Origin: Thalassovita gelatinovora | GTDB lineage: Bacteria > Pseudomonadota > Alphaproteobacteria > Rhodobacterales > Rhodobacteraceae | Length of the DNA stretch: 64,000 bases | Assembly (NCBI RefSeq): GCF_001458355.1 | Contig: NZ_CYSA01000025.1 | Span: 94,579-158,578, forward strand | Direction of reading: 5' to 3' | Shown: positions 9,477 to 17,807 of the stretch, piece after piece | Layout of the letters: every line of letters starts with the position of its first letter | Position numbering within the stretch: position 1 is the stretch's first letter | The notes under the pieces: generated by a model | Database searches by the model: none | What the model saw: only the letters and a program-made list of their open reading frames with translations | Told to the model about the DNA's origin: nothing | Made by a program: the position numbers and the translations under genes

Positions 9477-10850
9477 ATGTCGCTTGAAACTGTTCTGTCC
9501 CGTATCGATCAGGATTTGCCCGCCGCCACAGAGCGACTGATAGAGCTGCTGCGGATCCCTTCGATTTCGACCGACCCCGCCTATGCGGGTGATTGCCAGA
9601 CCGCCGCAGATTGGTTGGTGTCCGACCTGCAAAGCATTGGTATTCATTCGGAAAAACGCGCCACCCCGGGACATCCGATGGTTGTCGGCCATATCGAAGG
9701 CGACGGTCCTCATATCCTGTTTTACGGCCATTACGACGTGCAACCGGTCGATCCGCTGGACCTGTGGGACCGCGATCCATTCGACCCGGCGATCGAGGAA
9801 GTGGGCGGCCACAAGGTGATCCGCGGCCGTGGCGCATCGGATGATAAAGGCCAGTTGATGACTTTTGTCGAAGCCTGCCGCGCATGGAAATCGGTCAACG
9901 GGACGCTGCCATGCAAAATTACATTCTTTTTCGAAGGCGAGGAAGAATCGGGGTCGCCATCGCTGATCCCGTTCATGCGCGACAACGCCGACGAGTTGAA
10001 ATCTGACATCGCGTTGATCTGCGATACCGGGCTTTATGGCGACAGCACGCCGACCATCGTGACCATGCTGCGCGGCCTGCTGGGGGAAGATTTCACCATC
10101 ACCGGCCCGGACCGAGATCTGCATTCTGGCATGTATGGCGGCGTCGCGATGAACCCGATCCGGGTGCTGACCCGAATTCTGGCTGACCTGCATGATGATA
10201 CCGGCCGGATCACCCTGCCCGGTTTCTATGACGGGGTAGAAGAACTGCCCGAAGAGGTTCTGGCACAGTGGCAAGGGTTGAATTTCGATCACCAGGCTTT
10301 CTTGGGTGAAGTCGGATTGAAAGACCCGGCGGGCGAGCAAGACCGGATGCCGATCGAAATGATCTGGTCCCGGCCGACCTGCGACGTGAATGGCATCTGG
10401 GGTGGCTATACCGGCGCCGGGTTTAAGACCGTGCTGCCAAGTCAAGCCAGCGCCAAGGTCAGTTTCCGCCTTGTTGGTCAGCAAGACCCCGATGCGATCC
10501 GAGCAAGTTTCCGAGCCTATGTCGAAAGCCTCCTGCCGGACGGTTTCAGCATCGAATACCGTACCGAAAAGGCATCGCCGGCATCGCAGATGTCGATCGA
10601 CAACCCGATGTTCGAACAGGCACGCCAAGCGTTGAGCGCGGAATGGCCGAACCCCGCGGCCTATGTCGGGTGTGGCGGGTCGATTCCGATTGCAGGCTAT
10701 TTCAAGGATATCTTGGGCACCGACGCGATGCTGATCGGGTTTGGCAAGGATGACGACCAGATCCATTCACCGAATGAAAAGTACGATCTGTCGAGTTTTC
10801 ATCGGGGTATGCGCAGCTGGGCCCGCATTCTGGACGCTTTGACCAGATAG
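9477..10850 (+). CDS. M20 family metallopeptidase (dipeptidase type)
   Basis: Dinuclear zinc peptidase/deacylase of the M20/M25/M40 family, 457 aa, cytoplasmic. Zinc-binding motifs visible are ILFYGHYDVQPVD near residue 85 and the catalytic glutamates in FFEGEEESGSPS near residue 155. The bacterial dimerisation domain follows (RDLHSGMYGG, the His that completes the partner active site). The last metal ligand region is FGKDDDQIHSPNEKYDLS. The ATG is preceded by AGGAG six bases upstream. Sequence style matches the carnosinase-like dipeptidases; substrate is not determinable. It is divergent from hemA. Confidence 0.88.
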   Translation: MSLETVLSRIDQDLPAATERLIELLRIPSISTDPAYAGDCQTAADWLVSDLQSIGIHSEKRATPGHPMVVGHIEGDGPHILFYGHYDVQPVDPLDLWDRDPFDPAIEEVGGHKVIRGRGASDDKGQLMTFVEACRAWKSVNGTLPCKITFFFEGEEESGSPSLIPFMRDNADELKSDIALICDTGLYGDSTPTIVTMLRGLLGEDFTITGPDRDLHSGMYGGVAMNPIRVLTRILADLHDDTGRITLPGFYDGVEELPEEVLAQWQGLNFDHQAFLGEVGLKDPAGEQDRMPIEMIWSRPTCDVNGIWGGYTGAGFKTVLPSQASAKVSFRLVGQQDPDAIRASFRAYVESLLPDGFSIEYRTEKASPASQMSIDNPMFEQARQALSAEWPNPAAYVGCGGSIPIAGYFKDILGTDAMLIGFGKDDDQIHSPNEKYDLSSFHRGMRSWARILDALTR

Positions 10851-10886
10851 GTGCAATCTGCCCGAGCGCCCGTTCCGGGCACACAG

Positions 10887-10916
10887 GAATTGCTTCGCCC
10901 AATGGCGAAGCAATTC
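10887..10916. terminator. Perfect 13-bp stem-loop between convergent genes
   Basis: GAATTGCTTCGCC (10887-10899), loop CAAT, GGCGAAGCAATTC (10904-10916). The hairpin sits between the convergent M20 peptidase and glycosyltransferase genes. There is no T-run, so it may be a processing or Rho-assisted end rather than a classical intrinsic terminator. Confidence 0.6.
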
Positions 10917-10941
10917 TGAGGGCGCTGCTGCGATTCCTCGG

Positions 10942-11817
10942 CTAGAAAATCCCGTTAAAACGGTCGGGCAATTTGTATTGCGCGTCATAGTCGGGCCGGT
11001 CGAATTCATAGAACCCGGTATCGCCGCGCAGCTTGAACGTGTCATGCATGTGTTTGCGATAAGGCTGCATGTCGAAGCCGTCTATCATGGTCATCCGGGC
11101 GAAGCCTTCAAACATTGCGCGGTCTTCGCCGCGTTCAGAGGCGAACCAGTGGCGCCCAATCGAGGCGTCGGAAATCTCGGCACCGATTTCGCTGGTCACT
11201 GCGTTACGACGGTTCATCGCCGCGCTGTATTCATCGAAATCGCAGAATTTCAGATGAAACAGATACAGCGCCTCGGGCGTATTCAGCTTGGGGTACTGGG
11301 CAAAATGACCGCCGCGCGCGATCTTGGTACCGGTCGAGATCACGCAAGGCTTTGAATAATGCGGTGCGATCCTGACATGCCGGCGCGGGCCAAGGATGCG
11401 GTTGCGGATCGGGTCGGGTTCCAGATCGATACGGTGTATCAATTCCAACCCCAGCGGGGTCAGCACCTGATCCGCGCGGCGAACTTCGAGGAACTCCAGC
11501 AGCGTCCGGCCCTTTTCCGGGTCGATCACCAGCAATTCATCGACATCGCCGACGATGACGTGTTTGTAGTAGCTTTTCAGCCCGCCAACGATCCCGTTGA
11601 GCAGCCGCCAGCGCTTCATGTCGAAGTTTTTATGCGGATCCCCCGGCAAACCGATGATATTGCACCCTTGTGCAAGTTCGGCCACGCCTTCACCGCGACC
11701 GTGGTTAATCACATAGAGGTTTTCCCGCCCGAACAGCGCCCCGTAATAGCGCAACCACGCCTTGAGAAAAAAATGGTCGTCGCGCACCATAGTGACGACG
11801 GCGGCTGTCGATTGCAT
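10942..11817 (-). CDS. Glycosyltransferase family 2-like protein
   Basis: Cytoplasmic protein of 291 aa with the start of a GT-A fold, AAVVTMVRDDHFFLKAWLRYY, and a metal-binding DxD-type motif in VIVGDVDELLVIDP near residue 93. Basic and aromatic motifs follow (FDMKRWRLLNG, FLKFCDF-like HLKFCDFDEYSAAM). This matches the GT2-like proteins frequent in roseobacters and used in surface polysaccharide or protein glycosylation. Donor and acceptor are unknown. It is divergent from the sulfotransferase-like gene, and both could act on cell-surface glycans. Confidence 0.75.
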   Translation of the reverse strand: MQSTAAVVTMVRDDHFFLKAWLRYYGALFGRENLYVINHGRGEGVAELAQGCNIIGLPGDPHKNFDMKRWRLLNGIVGGLKSYYKHVIVGDVDELLVIDPEKGRTLLEFLEVRRADQVLTPLGLELIHRIDLEPDPIRNRILGPRRHVRIAPHYSKPCVISTGTKIARGGHFAQYPKLNTPEALYLFHLKFCDFDEYSAAMNRRNAVTSEIGAEISDASIGRHWFASERGEDRAMFEGFARMTMIDGFDMQPYRKHMHDTFKLRGDTGFYEFDRPDYDAQYKLPDRFNGIF

Positions 11818-11907
11818 TACACCACCTGCAATTGTCCTGTTCCGGTTTGCCCGGACGCCTTGTTATCGTCAGTCCTAACCTGTTTGATGGGGCTTGAGAA
11901 TTAAAAT

Positions 11908-12726
11908 ATGTCGGGCCGTCGACGAAGCGGGTCGCAGCACAGTACAGAGGGTCTTGCCATTCTTCTTGATGAATTCAGCCGAACCGGTCTGTTTTTTCGC
12001 CGTGTGAACGATGCACCGTTGACCCAGTTCCAGGTTCTGGGCGAACGGGCTTCGGCTACCAATCTGGTGCGCAAACTGATCGAAAAAAATGTCGAAATCA
12101 CCCGAACCGAAGCGTTGGGATGGAAACACGCCGCCCCTCAGATGATTGCGATCCCGCGCGATTTTCTGGTCGTGGTGGCGGTGCGCAATGCCGAAGACTG
12201 GGCCCGGTCGATGTTCAAACGGCCTTGGCATCTGGATCCGAACCAGCAGGTGTTGAATTTTTCTGCCTTCATCCGCAATCCATGGCGCAGCATCGTCGAC
12301 CGCCCCAGTGATTTTGACCAATTGCATCCCGAGATTGCTGAAAAAGTGCAAGGAGAAGAACTGCAATTTGATCGCCATCCGATCACCGGTCGGCGGTTCG
12401 ACAACCTGTTTCAGATGCGCAGCGTCAAACTGGCATCCCATCTGGGAATGCTGAACCGGGGGTGCAATCTGATGTTGGTCAAGGCTGAAACGGTACAGGC
12501 CGATCCCGAGGGTTTTACCAGATGGGTATTGGAAACGCTGGATTTGCCGTTGAAAGGGGAAGCGATCAAAGGGGTAACGCGTCGGATGGGCAACCGGTTC
12601 CAATTATCGGTAGACCCCGAACTGCGTGGCGACGCGCCGGCGCAGATGAACGCAGAAGACCGGGATTTCATGCGTCAGGCGCTGGACCTGAAACTCGAAT
12701 CTATACTGGGCTACAGCTATCCCTGA
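11908..12726 (+). CDS. Sulfotransferase-like / P-loop protein of unknown substrate
   Basis: 272 aa, no signal peptide or membrane span. The segment FQVLGERASATNLVRKLIEKN resembles the 5'-PSB loop of PAPS-dependent sulfotransferases (LGxRxSGTN type), though Gly is replaced by Ala. VVVAVRNAEDWARSMFKRPWH resembles their 3'-phosphate-binding strand and helix with the RNP/W pattern. This supports a weak assignment to the sulfotransferase superfamily. It lacks a strong ribosome-binding site before ATG 11908. Its last ten bases overlap the convergent small membrane protein gene. The divergent glycosyltransferase neighbour suggests a glycan-modifying context, as inference. Confidence 0.6.
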   Translation: MSGRRRSGSQHSTEGLAILLDEFSRTGLFFRRVNDAPLTQFQVLGERASATNLVRKLIEKNVEITRTEALGWKHAAPQMIAIPRDFLVVVAVRNAEDWARSMFKRPWHLDPNQQVLNFSAFIRNPWRSIVDRPSDFDQLHPEIAEKVQGEELQFDRHPITGRRFDNLFQMRSVKLASHLGMLNRGCNLMLVKAETVQADPEGFTRWVLETLDLPLKGEAIKGVTRRMGNRFQLSVDPELRGDAPAQMNAEDRDFMRQALDLKLESILGYSYP

Positions 12727-12944
12727 TCGCGGTTGGCCAGGGTTCTGACGCCCTTGGCGGCCAGCAACGCCAAAGGAAAGCCATGCAGGCAAAGGTCGAA
12801 AATATCGATCAGTCGGGTCAAATCGCCCGCGATCAACATTTTCAACTTTCCCCAGAGATGCGGTTCCGGCGTGAACGGCGCCAGCCCCAGAGCAATCGCG
12901 GCCAGGATCAGCATCGGCCAGGACAGAGTGTCGAGAAGGCGCAT
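12717..12944 (-). CDS. Small two-span membrane protein, conserved hypothetical
   Basis: 75 aa, beginning MRLLDTLSWPMLILAAIALG, with a first hydrophobic helix at about 8-24 and a weaker second one near 52-64 (LHGFPLALLAAKG). The middle reads FTPEPHLWGKLKMLIAGDL. I recall very similar short proteins in many proteobacteria, often loosely labelled RND transporter, but no function is established. It overlaps the end of the sulfotransferase-like gene by 10 bp tail to tail. It precedes no other gene on its strand, so it is probably monocistronic. Confidence 0.65.
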   Translation of the reverse strand: MRLLDTLSWPMLILAAIALGLAPFTPEPHLWGKLKMLIAGDLTRLIDIFDLCLHGFPLALLAAKGVRTLANRDQG

Positions 12945-12972
12945 GAGCGGGGCCTGTTATTAATAAGGAAAA

Positions 12973-13049
12973 TGGCGCGGTTGACGGGGCTCGAACCCGC
13001 GACCCCCGGCGTGACAGGCCGGTACTCTAACCATCTGAGCTACAACCGC
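12973..13049 (-). tRNA. tRNA-Asp (anticodon GTC), copy 2
   Basis: On the minus strand it reads GCGGTTGTAGCTCAG at the 5' end, anticodon stem CCGGC/GCCGG around loop CTGTCAC, T-arm GGGTTCGAGCCCC, acceptor 3' strand CAACCGC plus discriminator G and encoded CCA (12973-12975). Sequence is identical to the copy at 13084-13160. Confidence 0.96.
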
Positions 13050-13083
13050 GCATTTTCTCGGGTCTTTTCGGGTCGGGCAGTGG

Positions 13084-13160
13084 TGGCGCGGTTGACGGGG
13101 CTCGAACCCGCGACCCCCGGCGTGACAGGCCGGTACTCTAACCATCTGAGCTACAACCGC
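13084..13160 (-). tRNA. tRNA-Asp (anticodon GTC), copy 1
   Basis: Identical 77-base sequence to the second copy, including encoded CCA; the two are separated by 34 bp and read in the same direction, so they are probably one transcript from the promoter at 13197-13225. Confidence 0.96.
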
Positions 13161-13196
13161 TCACTGCCCGCCCGGGGCGTCCCGAGCGTGAGAGGC

Positions 13197-13225
13197 TGTT
13201 TATGCCGACCGCCCTGCCCCGTCAA
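13197..13225 (-). promoter_or_regulatory. Sigma-70-type promoter for the tRNA-Asp pair
   Basis: On the minus strand TTGACG (13220-13225), a 17-bp spacer and TAAACA (13197-13202), ending 37 bp before the first tRNA base. The -35 box matches 5 of 6 and the -10 box 4 of 6. Confidence 0.6.
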
Positions 13226-13574
13226 GCGCATGATGACCGAAAAATCACAAATAATCAGACGCCCGTTTCAGGGTCGGTAGATTCGGCAGGAAAATCACCA
13301 AAAGGACAAGGTTTTCCGGTCCGGTTAGGGGATTGCGACGCCCCCCATCTGGCATTGCCCCGGTCGCTTTTTAAAATGATCGGGTCCACCGCATAATCCG
13401 GTTCGCAATTACCACGGAACCGAAAATCCGCATGACCCGGCTTGCGTAAGCCACTATTGCCATCGGTAACAATGGCCCGTTTTACATCCCGCTCAAAGTG
13501 ACTTACTCTTATAAGTGGAACTGTTGCGCCGACACGACAGCATCAGCGGCAATCGTTTCGAAACTAAGGGGAAA
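13226..13574. other. Intergenic stretch without a recognisable gene
   Basis: About 350 bp between the tRNA-Asp promoter and tRNA-Val. Short open frames exist on both strands, but none has a good ribosome-binding site or family resemblance. I see no convincing RNA gene or repeat. Confidence 0.5.
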
Positions 13575-13650
<76 letters not shown>

Positions 13651-13659
13651 GTGCGCGCT

Positions 13660-13688
13660 GTAATAACGAAAGCTGCAAAAGGGTGCAA
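13660..13688 (-). promoter_or_regulatory. Sigma-70-type promoter for tRNA-Val(TAC)
   Basis: On the minus strand TTGCAC (13683-13688), 17-bp spacer, TATTAC (13660-13665), ending 9 bp before the tRNA 5' end. It overlaps the leader of the divergent phosphatase gene. Confidence 0.5.
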
Positions 13689-13696
13689 GAGGTCTG

Positions 13697-14491
13697 ATGA
13701 CAAAAGCGCCCCTGATTGTTTTCACCGATCTAGATGGCACATTGCTGGATCATGACAGCTACAGCCATGCCGCCGCCGCCCCGGCTTTGATGCGGTTGCG
13801 GGAAATCGGGGCACCGATGATTCTGGCCAGTTCGAAAACAGCGGCGGAAATTGCGCCGCTCAGGGATGAACTCGACCTCACCGCATACCCTGCCATTGTC
13901 GAAAACGGGGCCGGAATTCTACCGGCATTTGCAAAACCCACGGTGGGCGCAGACGATTACGTCCGGATTCGCACAGCACTGGATCAAGTCGTGCCGGATT
14001 TACGGCGTTGTTTTACCGGATTTGGCGATATGGACGCGCAAGACGTCGCCCGGTCCACCGGCTTGCCGCTGGCGCAGGCGCGGCTGGCCCGGCAGCGCAG
14101 CTTTTCGGAACCCGGCGAATGGGCAGGCAACGAACAAGAACGTGGCATTTTCGAACAGGCGCTTGCCGTGATGGGAATCGCGGCACGTTATGGTGGGCGT
14201 TATTTGACGCTTAGTCTGGGCAGCACCAAGGCAGACCGGATGGATGAAATCGCCGATCTCTATGGCAACCCGCCTCGGATCGCCTTGGGGGATGCCCCGA
14301 ACGATCTGGAAATGCTGATGGCGGCGGATTATCCGGTCCTGATCAAAAATCCTCACGCAAAGCCCCTGCCTCCACTGCCTAAAAAACAGGCATACCGCCT
14401 TCTAAGAAGCACAAAAACCGGGCCTTCCGGTTGGAACCATATGGTACTGTCGCTAATCTCGGACCCAACAAACAACAAAAACGGAGCCTGA
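13697..14491 (+). CDS. HAD-IIB phosphatase, glucosyl-/mannosyl-3-phosphoglycerate phosphatase type
   Basis: HAD-superfamily phosphatase of 264 aa matching the mannosyl-3-phosphoglycerate phosphatase (MpgP/GpgP) group. It dephosphorylates glycosyl-3-phosphoglycerate to the compatible solute. HAD motif I is VFTDLDGTLLDHD (nucleophile Asp near residue 10), motif II has LASSKT near residue 45, motif III the Lys in STKADRM, and motif IV IALGDAPNDLEML near residue 198. The C2-cap segment AIVENGAGI is typical of the subfamily. A frame gap of only 5 bp separates it from the glycosyltransferase gene, which makes the two an operon. With that partner the natural substrate is more likely glucosyl- than mannosyl-3-phosphoglycerate. 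Confidence 0.85.
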   Translation: MTKAPLIVFTDLDGTLLDHDSYSHAAAAPALMRLREIGAPMILASSKTAAEIAPLRDELDLTAYPAIVENGAGILPAFAKPTVGADDYVRIRTALDQVVPDLRRCFTGFGDMDAQDVARSTGLPLAQARLARQRSFSEPGEWAGNEQERGIFEQALAVMGIAARYGGRYLTLSLGSTKADRMDEIADLYGNPPRIALGDAPNDLEMLMAADYPVLIKNPHAKPLPPLPKKQAYRLLRSTKTGPSGWNHMVLSLISDPTNNKNGA

Positions 14492-14496
14492 AGCGA

Positions 14497-15714
14497 GTGG
14501 CAGATTTTCACCAGAACGGCAATATCGCAACCTTGCATAATCTACGCACCGGAGAGCCGGATGTTCTGGTCAGAGAGCTGACAGCAATCAACGAAACCCG
14601 GAAAATTTCACTGATGCTGCCGTCGTTGTTTTCCGAGCTGGAAGGCGAAGCGCTGCCACGGATCATCGATGAGTTGTCTCAGGTTCCCTATCTGCACCGC
14701 ATCATCATCGGTCTGGATCGCGCCGACGAAGAACAATATCGCTATGCCAAGCAATTCTTTTCCCGACTGCCACAGCAGCATGTTGTAATCTGGAATGAAA
14801 GCCCGCGGATGCAGGCGATCGACACCCGTCTGGAACGGCTGGGGCTGGGCCCTAGCGAACCGGGCAAGGGTAAAAATGTCTGGTCTTGTCTGGGCTATTT
14901 GATGGCTTGTCAGGACAGTGCAGTGGTGGCGATCCACGATTGCGACATTCTCACCTATGACAAGGAAATGCTGGCGCGGCTGGTTTACCCGGTTGCAAAC
15001 CCCAATTTCGCCTATCAGATGTCCAAGGGCTTCTATCCCCGGATCGGGGGCGGCAAACTCAATGGTCGGGTCAGCCGGATGTTGGTTGCACCAATCCTGA
15101 TCGCGTTGAAACGGGTGATCGGTGACCGGGACTATCTCGATTTCCTACGCTCTTTCCGCTATCCGTTGTCAGGTGAATTCGCCATGCGGACAAATATCCT
15201 GCCGAATTTGCGAATGCCGTCGGACTGGGGTCTGGAAATCGGCGTTCTGTCCGAAGCCTGGCGCAATTTCGCACCAAAATCGGTGTGCCAAGTGGAAATT
15301 TCGGATGCCTACGATCACAAACATCAAATTCTCAGCCCCGAAGACAAGAACAAGGGGTTGAGCCGCATGTCGATCGATATCTGCAAATCGATCTTCCGCA
15401 AGCTCGCGGCCGATGGCACCGTCTTCACCGAAGAAATCTTTCGCACCCTGAAGGCGACCTATTACCGGTCTGCGCTGGACCTGTTGGAATGTTACTCCAA
15501 CGATGCGCAGATGAACGGGCTGACCGTTGATCGCCATCAAGAAGAACGCGCGGTCGAACTCTTTGCTGAAAACATTGTCGAAGCCGGGCGCATTTTCCTC
15601 GACAATCCGCATGAAACCCCATTCATCCCGACCTGGAGCCGGGTCCATTCCGCCGATCAGGACCTGATGATGGACCGATTGAAAGCCGCCCATCTGGATT
15701 TCAAGGAAATCTAG
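14497..15714 (+). CDS. gpgS: Glucosyl-3-phosphoglycerate synthase-like glycosyltransferase (GpgS type)
   Basis: GT-A glycosyltransferase, 405 aa, taken to transfer glucose from an NDP donor to 3-phosphoglycerate, the first step of glucosylglycerate synthesis. GTG 14497 is chosen as start: GGAG lies 10 nt upstream and the ATG further up is buried in the phosphatase gene. The fold begins with KISLMLPSLFSELEGEALPR. The DxD-type motif is in AIHDCDILTYDKEML near residue 150. A long C-terminal region contains GEFAMR and WGLEIGVL, patterns seen in GpgS/mannosyl-3-phosphoglycerate synthase relatives. Its phosphatase partner upstream and the GH13 phosphorylase 2 kb downstream support this substrate, but mannosyl transfer cannot be excluded. 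Confidence 0.75.
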   Translation: MADFHQNGNIATLHNLRTGEPDVLVRELTAINETRKISLMLPSLFSELEGEALPRIIDELSQVPYLHRIIIGLDRADEEQYRYAKQFFSRLPQQHVVIWNESPRMQAIDTRLERLGLGPSEPGKGKNVWSCLGYLMACQDSAVVAIHDCDILTYDKEMLARLVYPVANPNFAYQMSKGFYPRIGGGKLNGRVSRMLVAPILIALKRVIGDRDYLDFLRSFRYPLSGEFAMRTNILPNLRMPSDWGLEIGVLSEAWRNFAPKSVCQVEISDAYDHKHQILSPEDKNKGLSRMSIDICKSIFRKLAADGTVFTEEIFRTLKATYYRSALDLLECYSNDAQMNGLTVDRHQEERAVELFAENIVEAGRIFLDNPHETPFIPTWSRVHSADQDLMMDRLKAAHLDFKEI

Positions 15715-15894
15715 AGGACATTTGTTCCAATTGTTTTTTTGTTTGCCCCCATTTGGTGCAATTGAAAACAGTCTGTTTCCATCACATTTCTTGTGCGGGA
15801 CAAACAAAGCGTGTTGCAATCGTTAACAAAATACGGGGGCAGGACGTTCATATTACTTAATGTGTATGAGTATCCTAAGTATTAGGGGAATAAG

Positions 15895-17796
15895 ATGTGG
15901 GGCATGATCTTACTGTTGACTGCGGTCAACAGCTGGGGCGCGATGGAACTAATCGATTGGCTCGGTTCCGACAACGGCAATAGCAGTGATGGCAGTGATG
16001 ACGAAGCCCCCGACGAAATCACCCTCAACGATGGCGTTTTGGCAGGCAGTTCCGGCGACGATTATCTGACCCCCGGCAACGATGCTTTTGAAGGCCAAAC
16101 CATAATTTCTGTCAATGGTGGCGCGGGTGATGATTTCATCAGCGGAACACTTGGTGCCGAAACAATGGATGGCGGCGAAGGTGATGATGAAATGCACGTG
16201 ATCGCCAGTGGTACCTATACCGGCGGTCCAGGTAATGACGTTTTCGACATCGAAAGCAACATAAATCACTGGTGGCTGGAAGATACTAGCACTCTGTCCG
16301 AAGGGGTGATCACCGATTACACCAAGGGCGAAGACCAGCTGGTGATGAGCCTGCGCAGCGTTGGCGATGAACTGACCCTATCCAGCCTCAACGTGGCAGA
16401 TGATGGCGAAGACAGCCTGATAACCTACTCTTATGCGCCGACAACTGATGCAACGGGGATCGAAACCGCCACCATCCGCGTGACCGGGGCCGCCGGACTG
16501 ACATTGGACGATATTACGGTTGAACTGGACGAGCATGAAACCGCAGATGGCGAAACGGTCTATGCAACCGATTTTGTTGATGGCAGCAGTGGCGACGACG
16601 ATCTGTCCCCGATCTTTGGCAATGACGAAGCGATCATCCGCGCCGGTGATGGCGATGACGTGGTTGCAGGCGCAGCGCTTGGCACCAATGCCCTGCTGGG
16701 CGAAGGCAACGACAGTTACAGCAGCGACGGCGAAGGCAATGTCGTGCATGGCGAATCCGGTGATGACGAAATCATTTCAACCGCGACGACCCAATCCGAC
16801 GACGCAATCGAACGACTTTATGGCGGCAACGGCGACGACACCATCACATCGGCGATGGAAGAGGCACGGCTATACGGTGGCTTTGGCGATGATGAGATTT
16901 CAGGCGCGGCCAGTTCATCGATTTCCGGCGGCGAAGGCGACGACGTGCTGACCGTAACAACCGAAGGCACCGGAACGGATATCGGTGTAACCCAAATTCG
17001 CGGCGATCAGGGCAACGACACCATCACCGGCAGCGCCACCGATGATGAAATCCTTGATCATCAGGCCGGTACGGTCGCGGTCGGGGCCTTTGATGACGAT
17101 ATCGTCATGGCCGAAGCGGGTGCCGACATTTTGGTGCATCAGTTCGGCGATGACAGCTATTCCGGCGGTGCGGGTGACGATCTGCTGTATAGTATTCAGG
17201 ATGAAGATGATCCGGCTCCGGATGCCGTCACATTCGACGGTGGGGATGGCGATGATACGCTGGTCGGCAGCATGTTCGGTGCGGGTGACAGCCTGACCGG
17301 GGATGCCGGGGATGACCTGCTGGTGTCCGGCATGGTGCGCGGCGACGTCAGCAGCGAAACCGTTGGCGAAACCACCACTCTGACCATCGAGCGGACAATC
17401 GGAGATGCCGGGTCCGATACCCTGGATGGTGGCGAAGGCGATGATACCCTCCTGTTCGACCGCGCGGATTCCGTCACCGGCGGCGACGGCGAAGACGATT
17501 TCAGGCTCGACCTGACCGACGATGCCACAGCAGACGGGGATTTCGCCATCATTACCGACTACGACCGGGCTGAAGACGTGATCGCCCTGCATGTCGAAGA
17601 TGCCGGGACCGCGGCGGTCACGGTTGCAAATGGCGCGTCTGCCAGCACCGTTTCGGTCGATGGCTTCGTGGTGCTGCAACTGGACGGCGTTTTGGATTTG
17701 TCAGCCGACGATATCGTGGTGACCGATACCGTATCCTATGACAACGGCATCTATATCGTGGCACATAATACAGGATCAGCGGTCAGCGCCACCTGA
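15895..17796 (+). CDS. RTX-type calcium-binding repeat protein
   Basis: Acidic protein of 633 aa with about fifteen glycine/aspartate nonapeptides of the RTX type (for example GGAGDDFIS, GGNGDDTIT, GGEGDDVLT, GGDGDDTLV). These fold into calcium-loaded beta-rolls outside the cell. A short hydrophobic N-terminus (MILLLTAVNSWGAMEL) and a C-terminal FAIITDYDRAEDVIAL region followed by a hydrophobic tail suggest type I secretion through a C-terminal signal. This is a roseobacter-style architecture without a catalytic domain. SD AGGGGAA lies 6 nt before the ATG and is partly paired in a small CCTAA/TTAGG hairpin (15874-15886). The 180-bp upstream gap is AT-rich. No secretion ABC transporter is encoded nearby. 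Confidence 0.8.
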   Translation: MWGMILLLTAVNSWGAMELIDWLGSDNGNSSDGSDDEAPDEITLNDGVLAGSSGDDYLTPGNDAFEGQTIISVNGGAGDDFISGTLGAETMDGGEGDDEMHVIASGTYTGGPGNDVFDIESNINHWWLEDTSTLSEGVITDYTKGEDQLVMSLRSVGDELTLSSLNVADDGEDSLITYSYAPTTDATGIETATIRVTGAAGLTLDDITVELDEHETADGETVYATDFVDGSSGDDDLSPIFGNDEAIIRAGDGDDVVAGAALGTNALLGEGNDSYSSDGEGNVVHGESGDDEIISTATTQSDDAIERLYGGNGDDTITSAMEEARLYGGFGDDEISGAASSSISGGEGDDVLTVTTEGTGTDIGVTQIRGDQGNDTITGSATDDEILDHQAGTVAVGAFDDDIVMAEAGADILVHQFGDDSYSGGAGDDLLYSIQDEDDPAPDAVTFDGGDGDDTLVGSMFGAGDSLTGDAGDDLLVSGMVRGDVSSETVGETTTLTIERTIGDAGSDTLDGGEGDDTLLFDRADSVTGGDGEDDFRLDLTDDATADGDFAIITDYDRAEDVIALHVEDAGTAAVTVANGASASTVSVDGFVVLQLDGVLDLSADDIVVTDTVSYDNGIYIVAHNTGSAVSAT

Positions 17797-17807
17797 CCGG
17801 ACCCGGT

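Noticed and set aside
9426-10766. Open frame of 446 codons on the minus strand
   Set aside because: Antisense to the M20 peptidase, which carries zinc motifs; no ribosome-binding site or recognisable domain.
12961-13160. CRISPR-like direct repeats
   Set aside because: The two copies are complete tRNA-Asp genes; there are only two and the spacing is unlike an array.
13202-13396. 64-codon open frame in the tRNA gap
   Set aside because: No ribosome-binding site and no family resemblance; it begins inside the tRNA-Asp promoter.
15969-17560. Possible tandem DNA repeats or minisatellite
   Set aside because: The repetition is at protein level (RTX nonapeptides with varied codons), not a perfect DNA repeat array.
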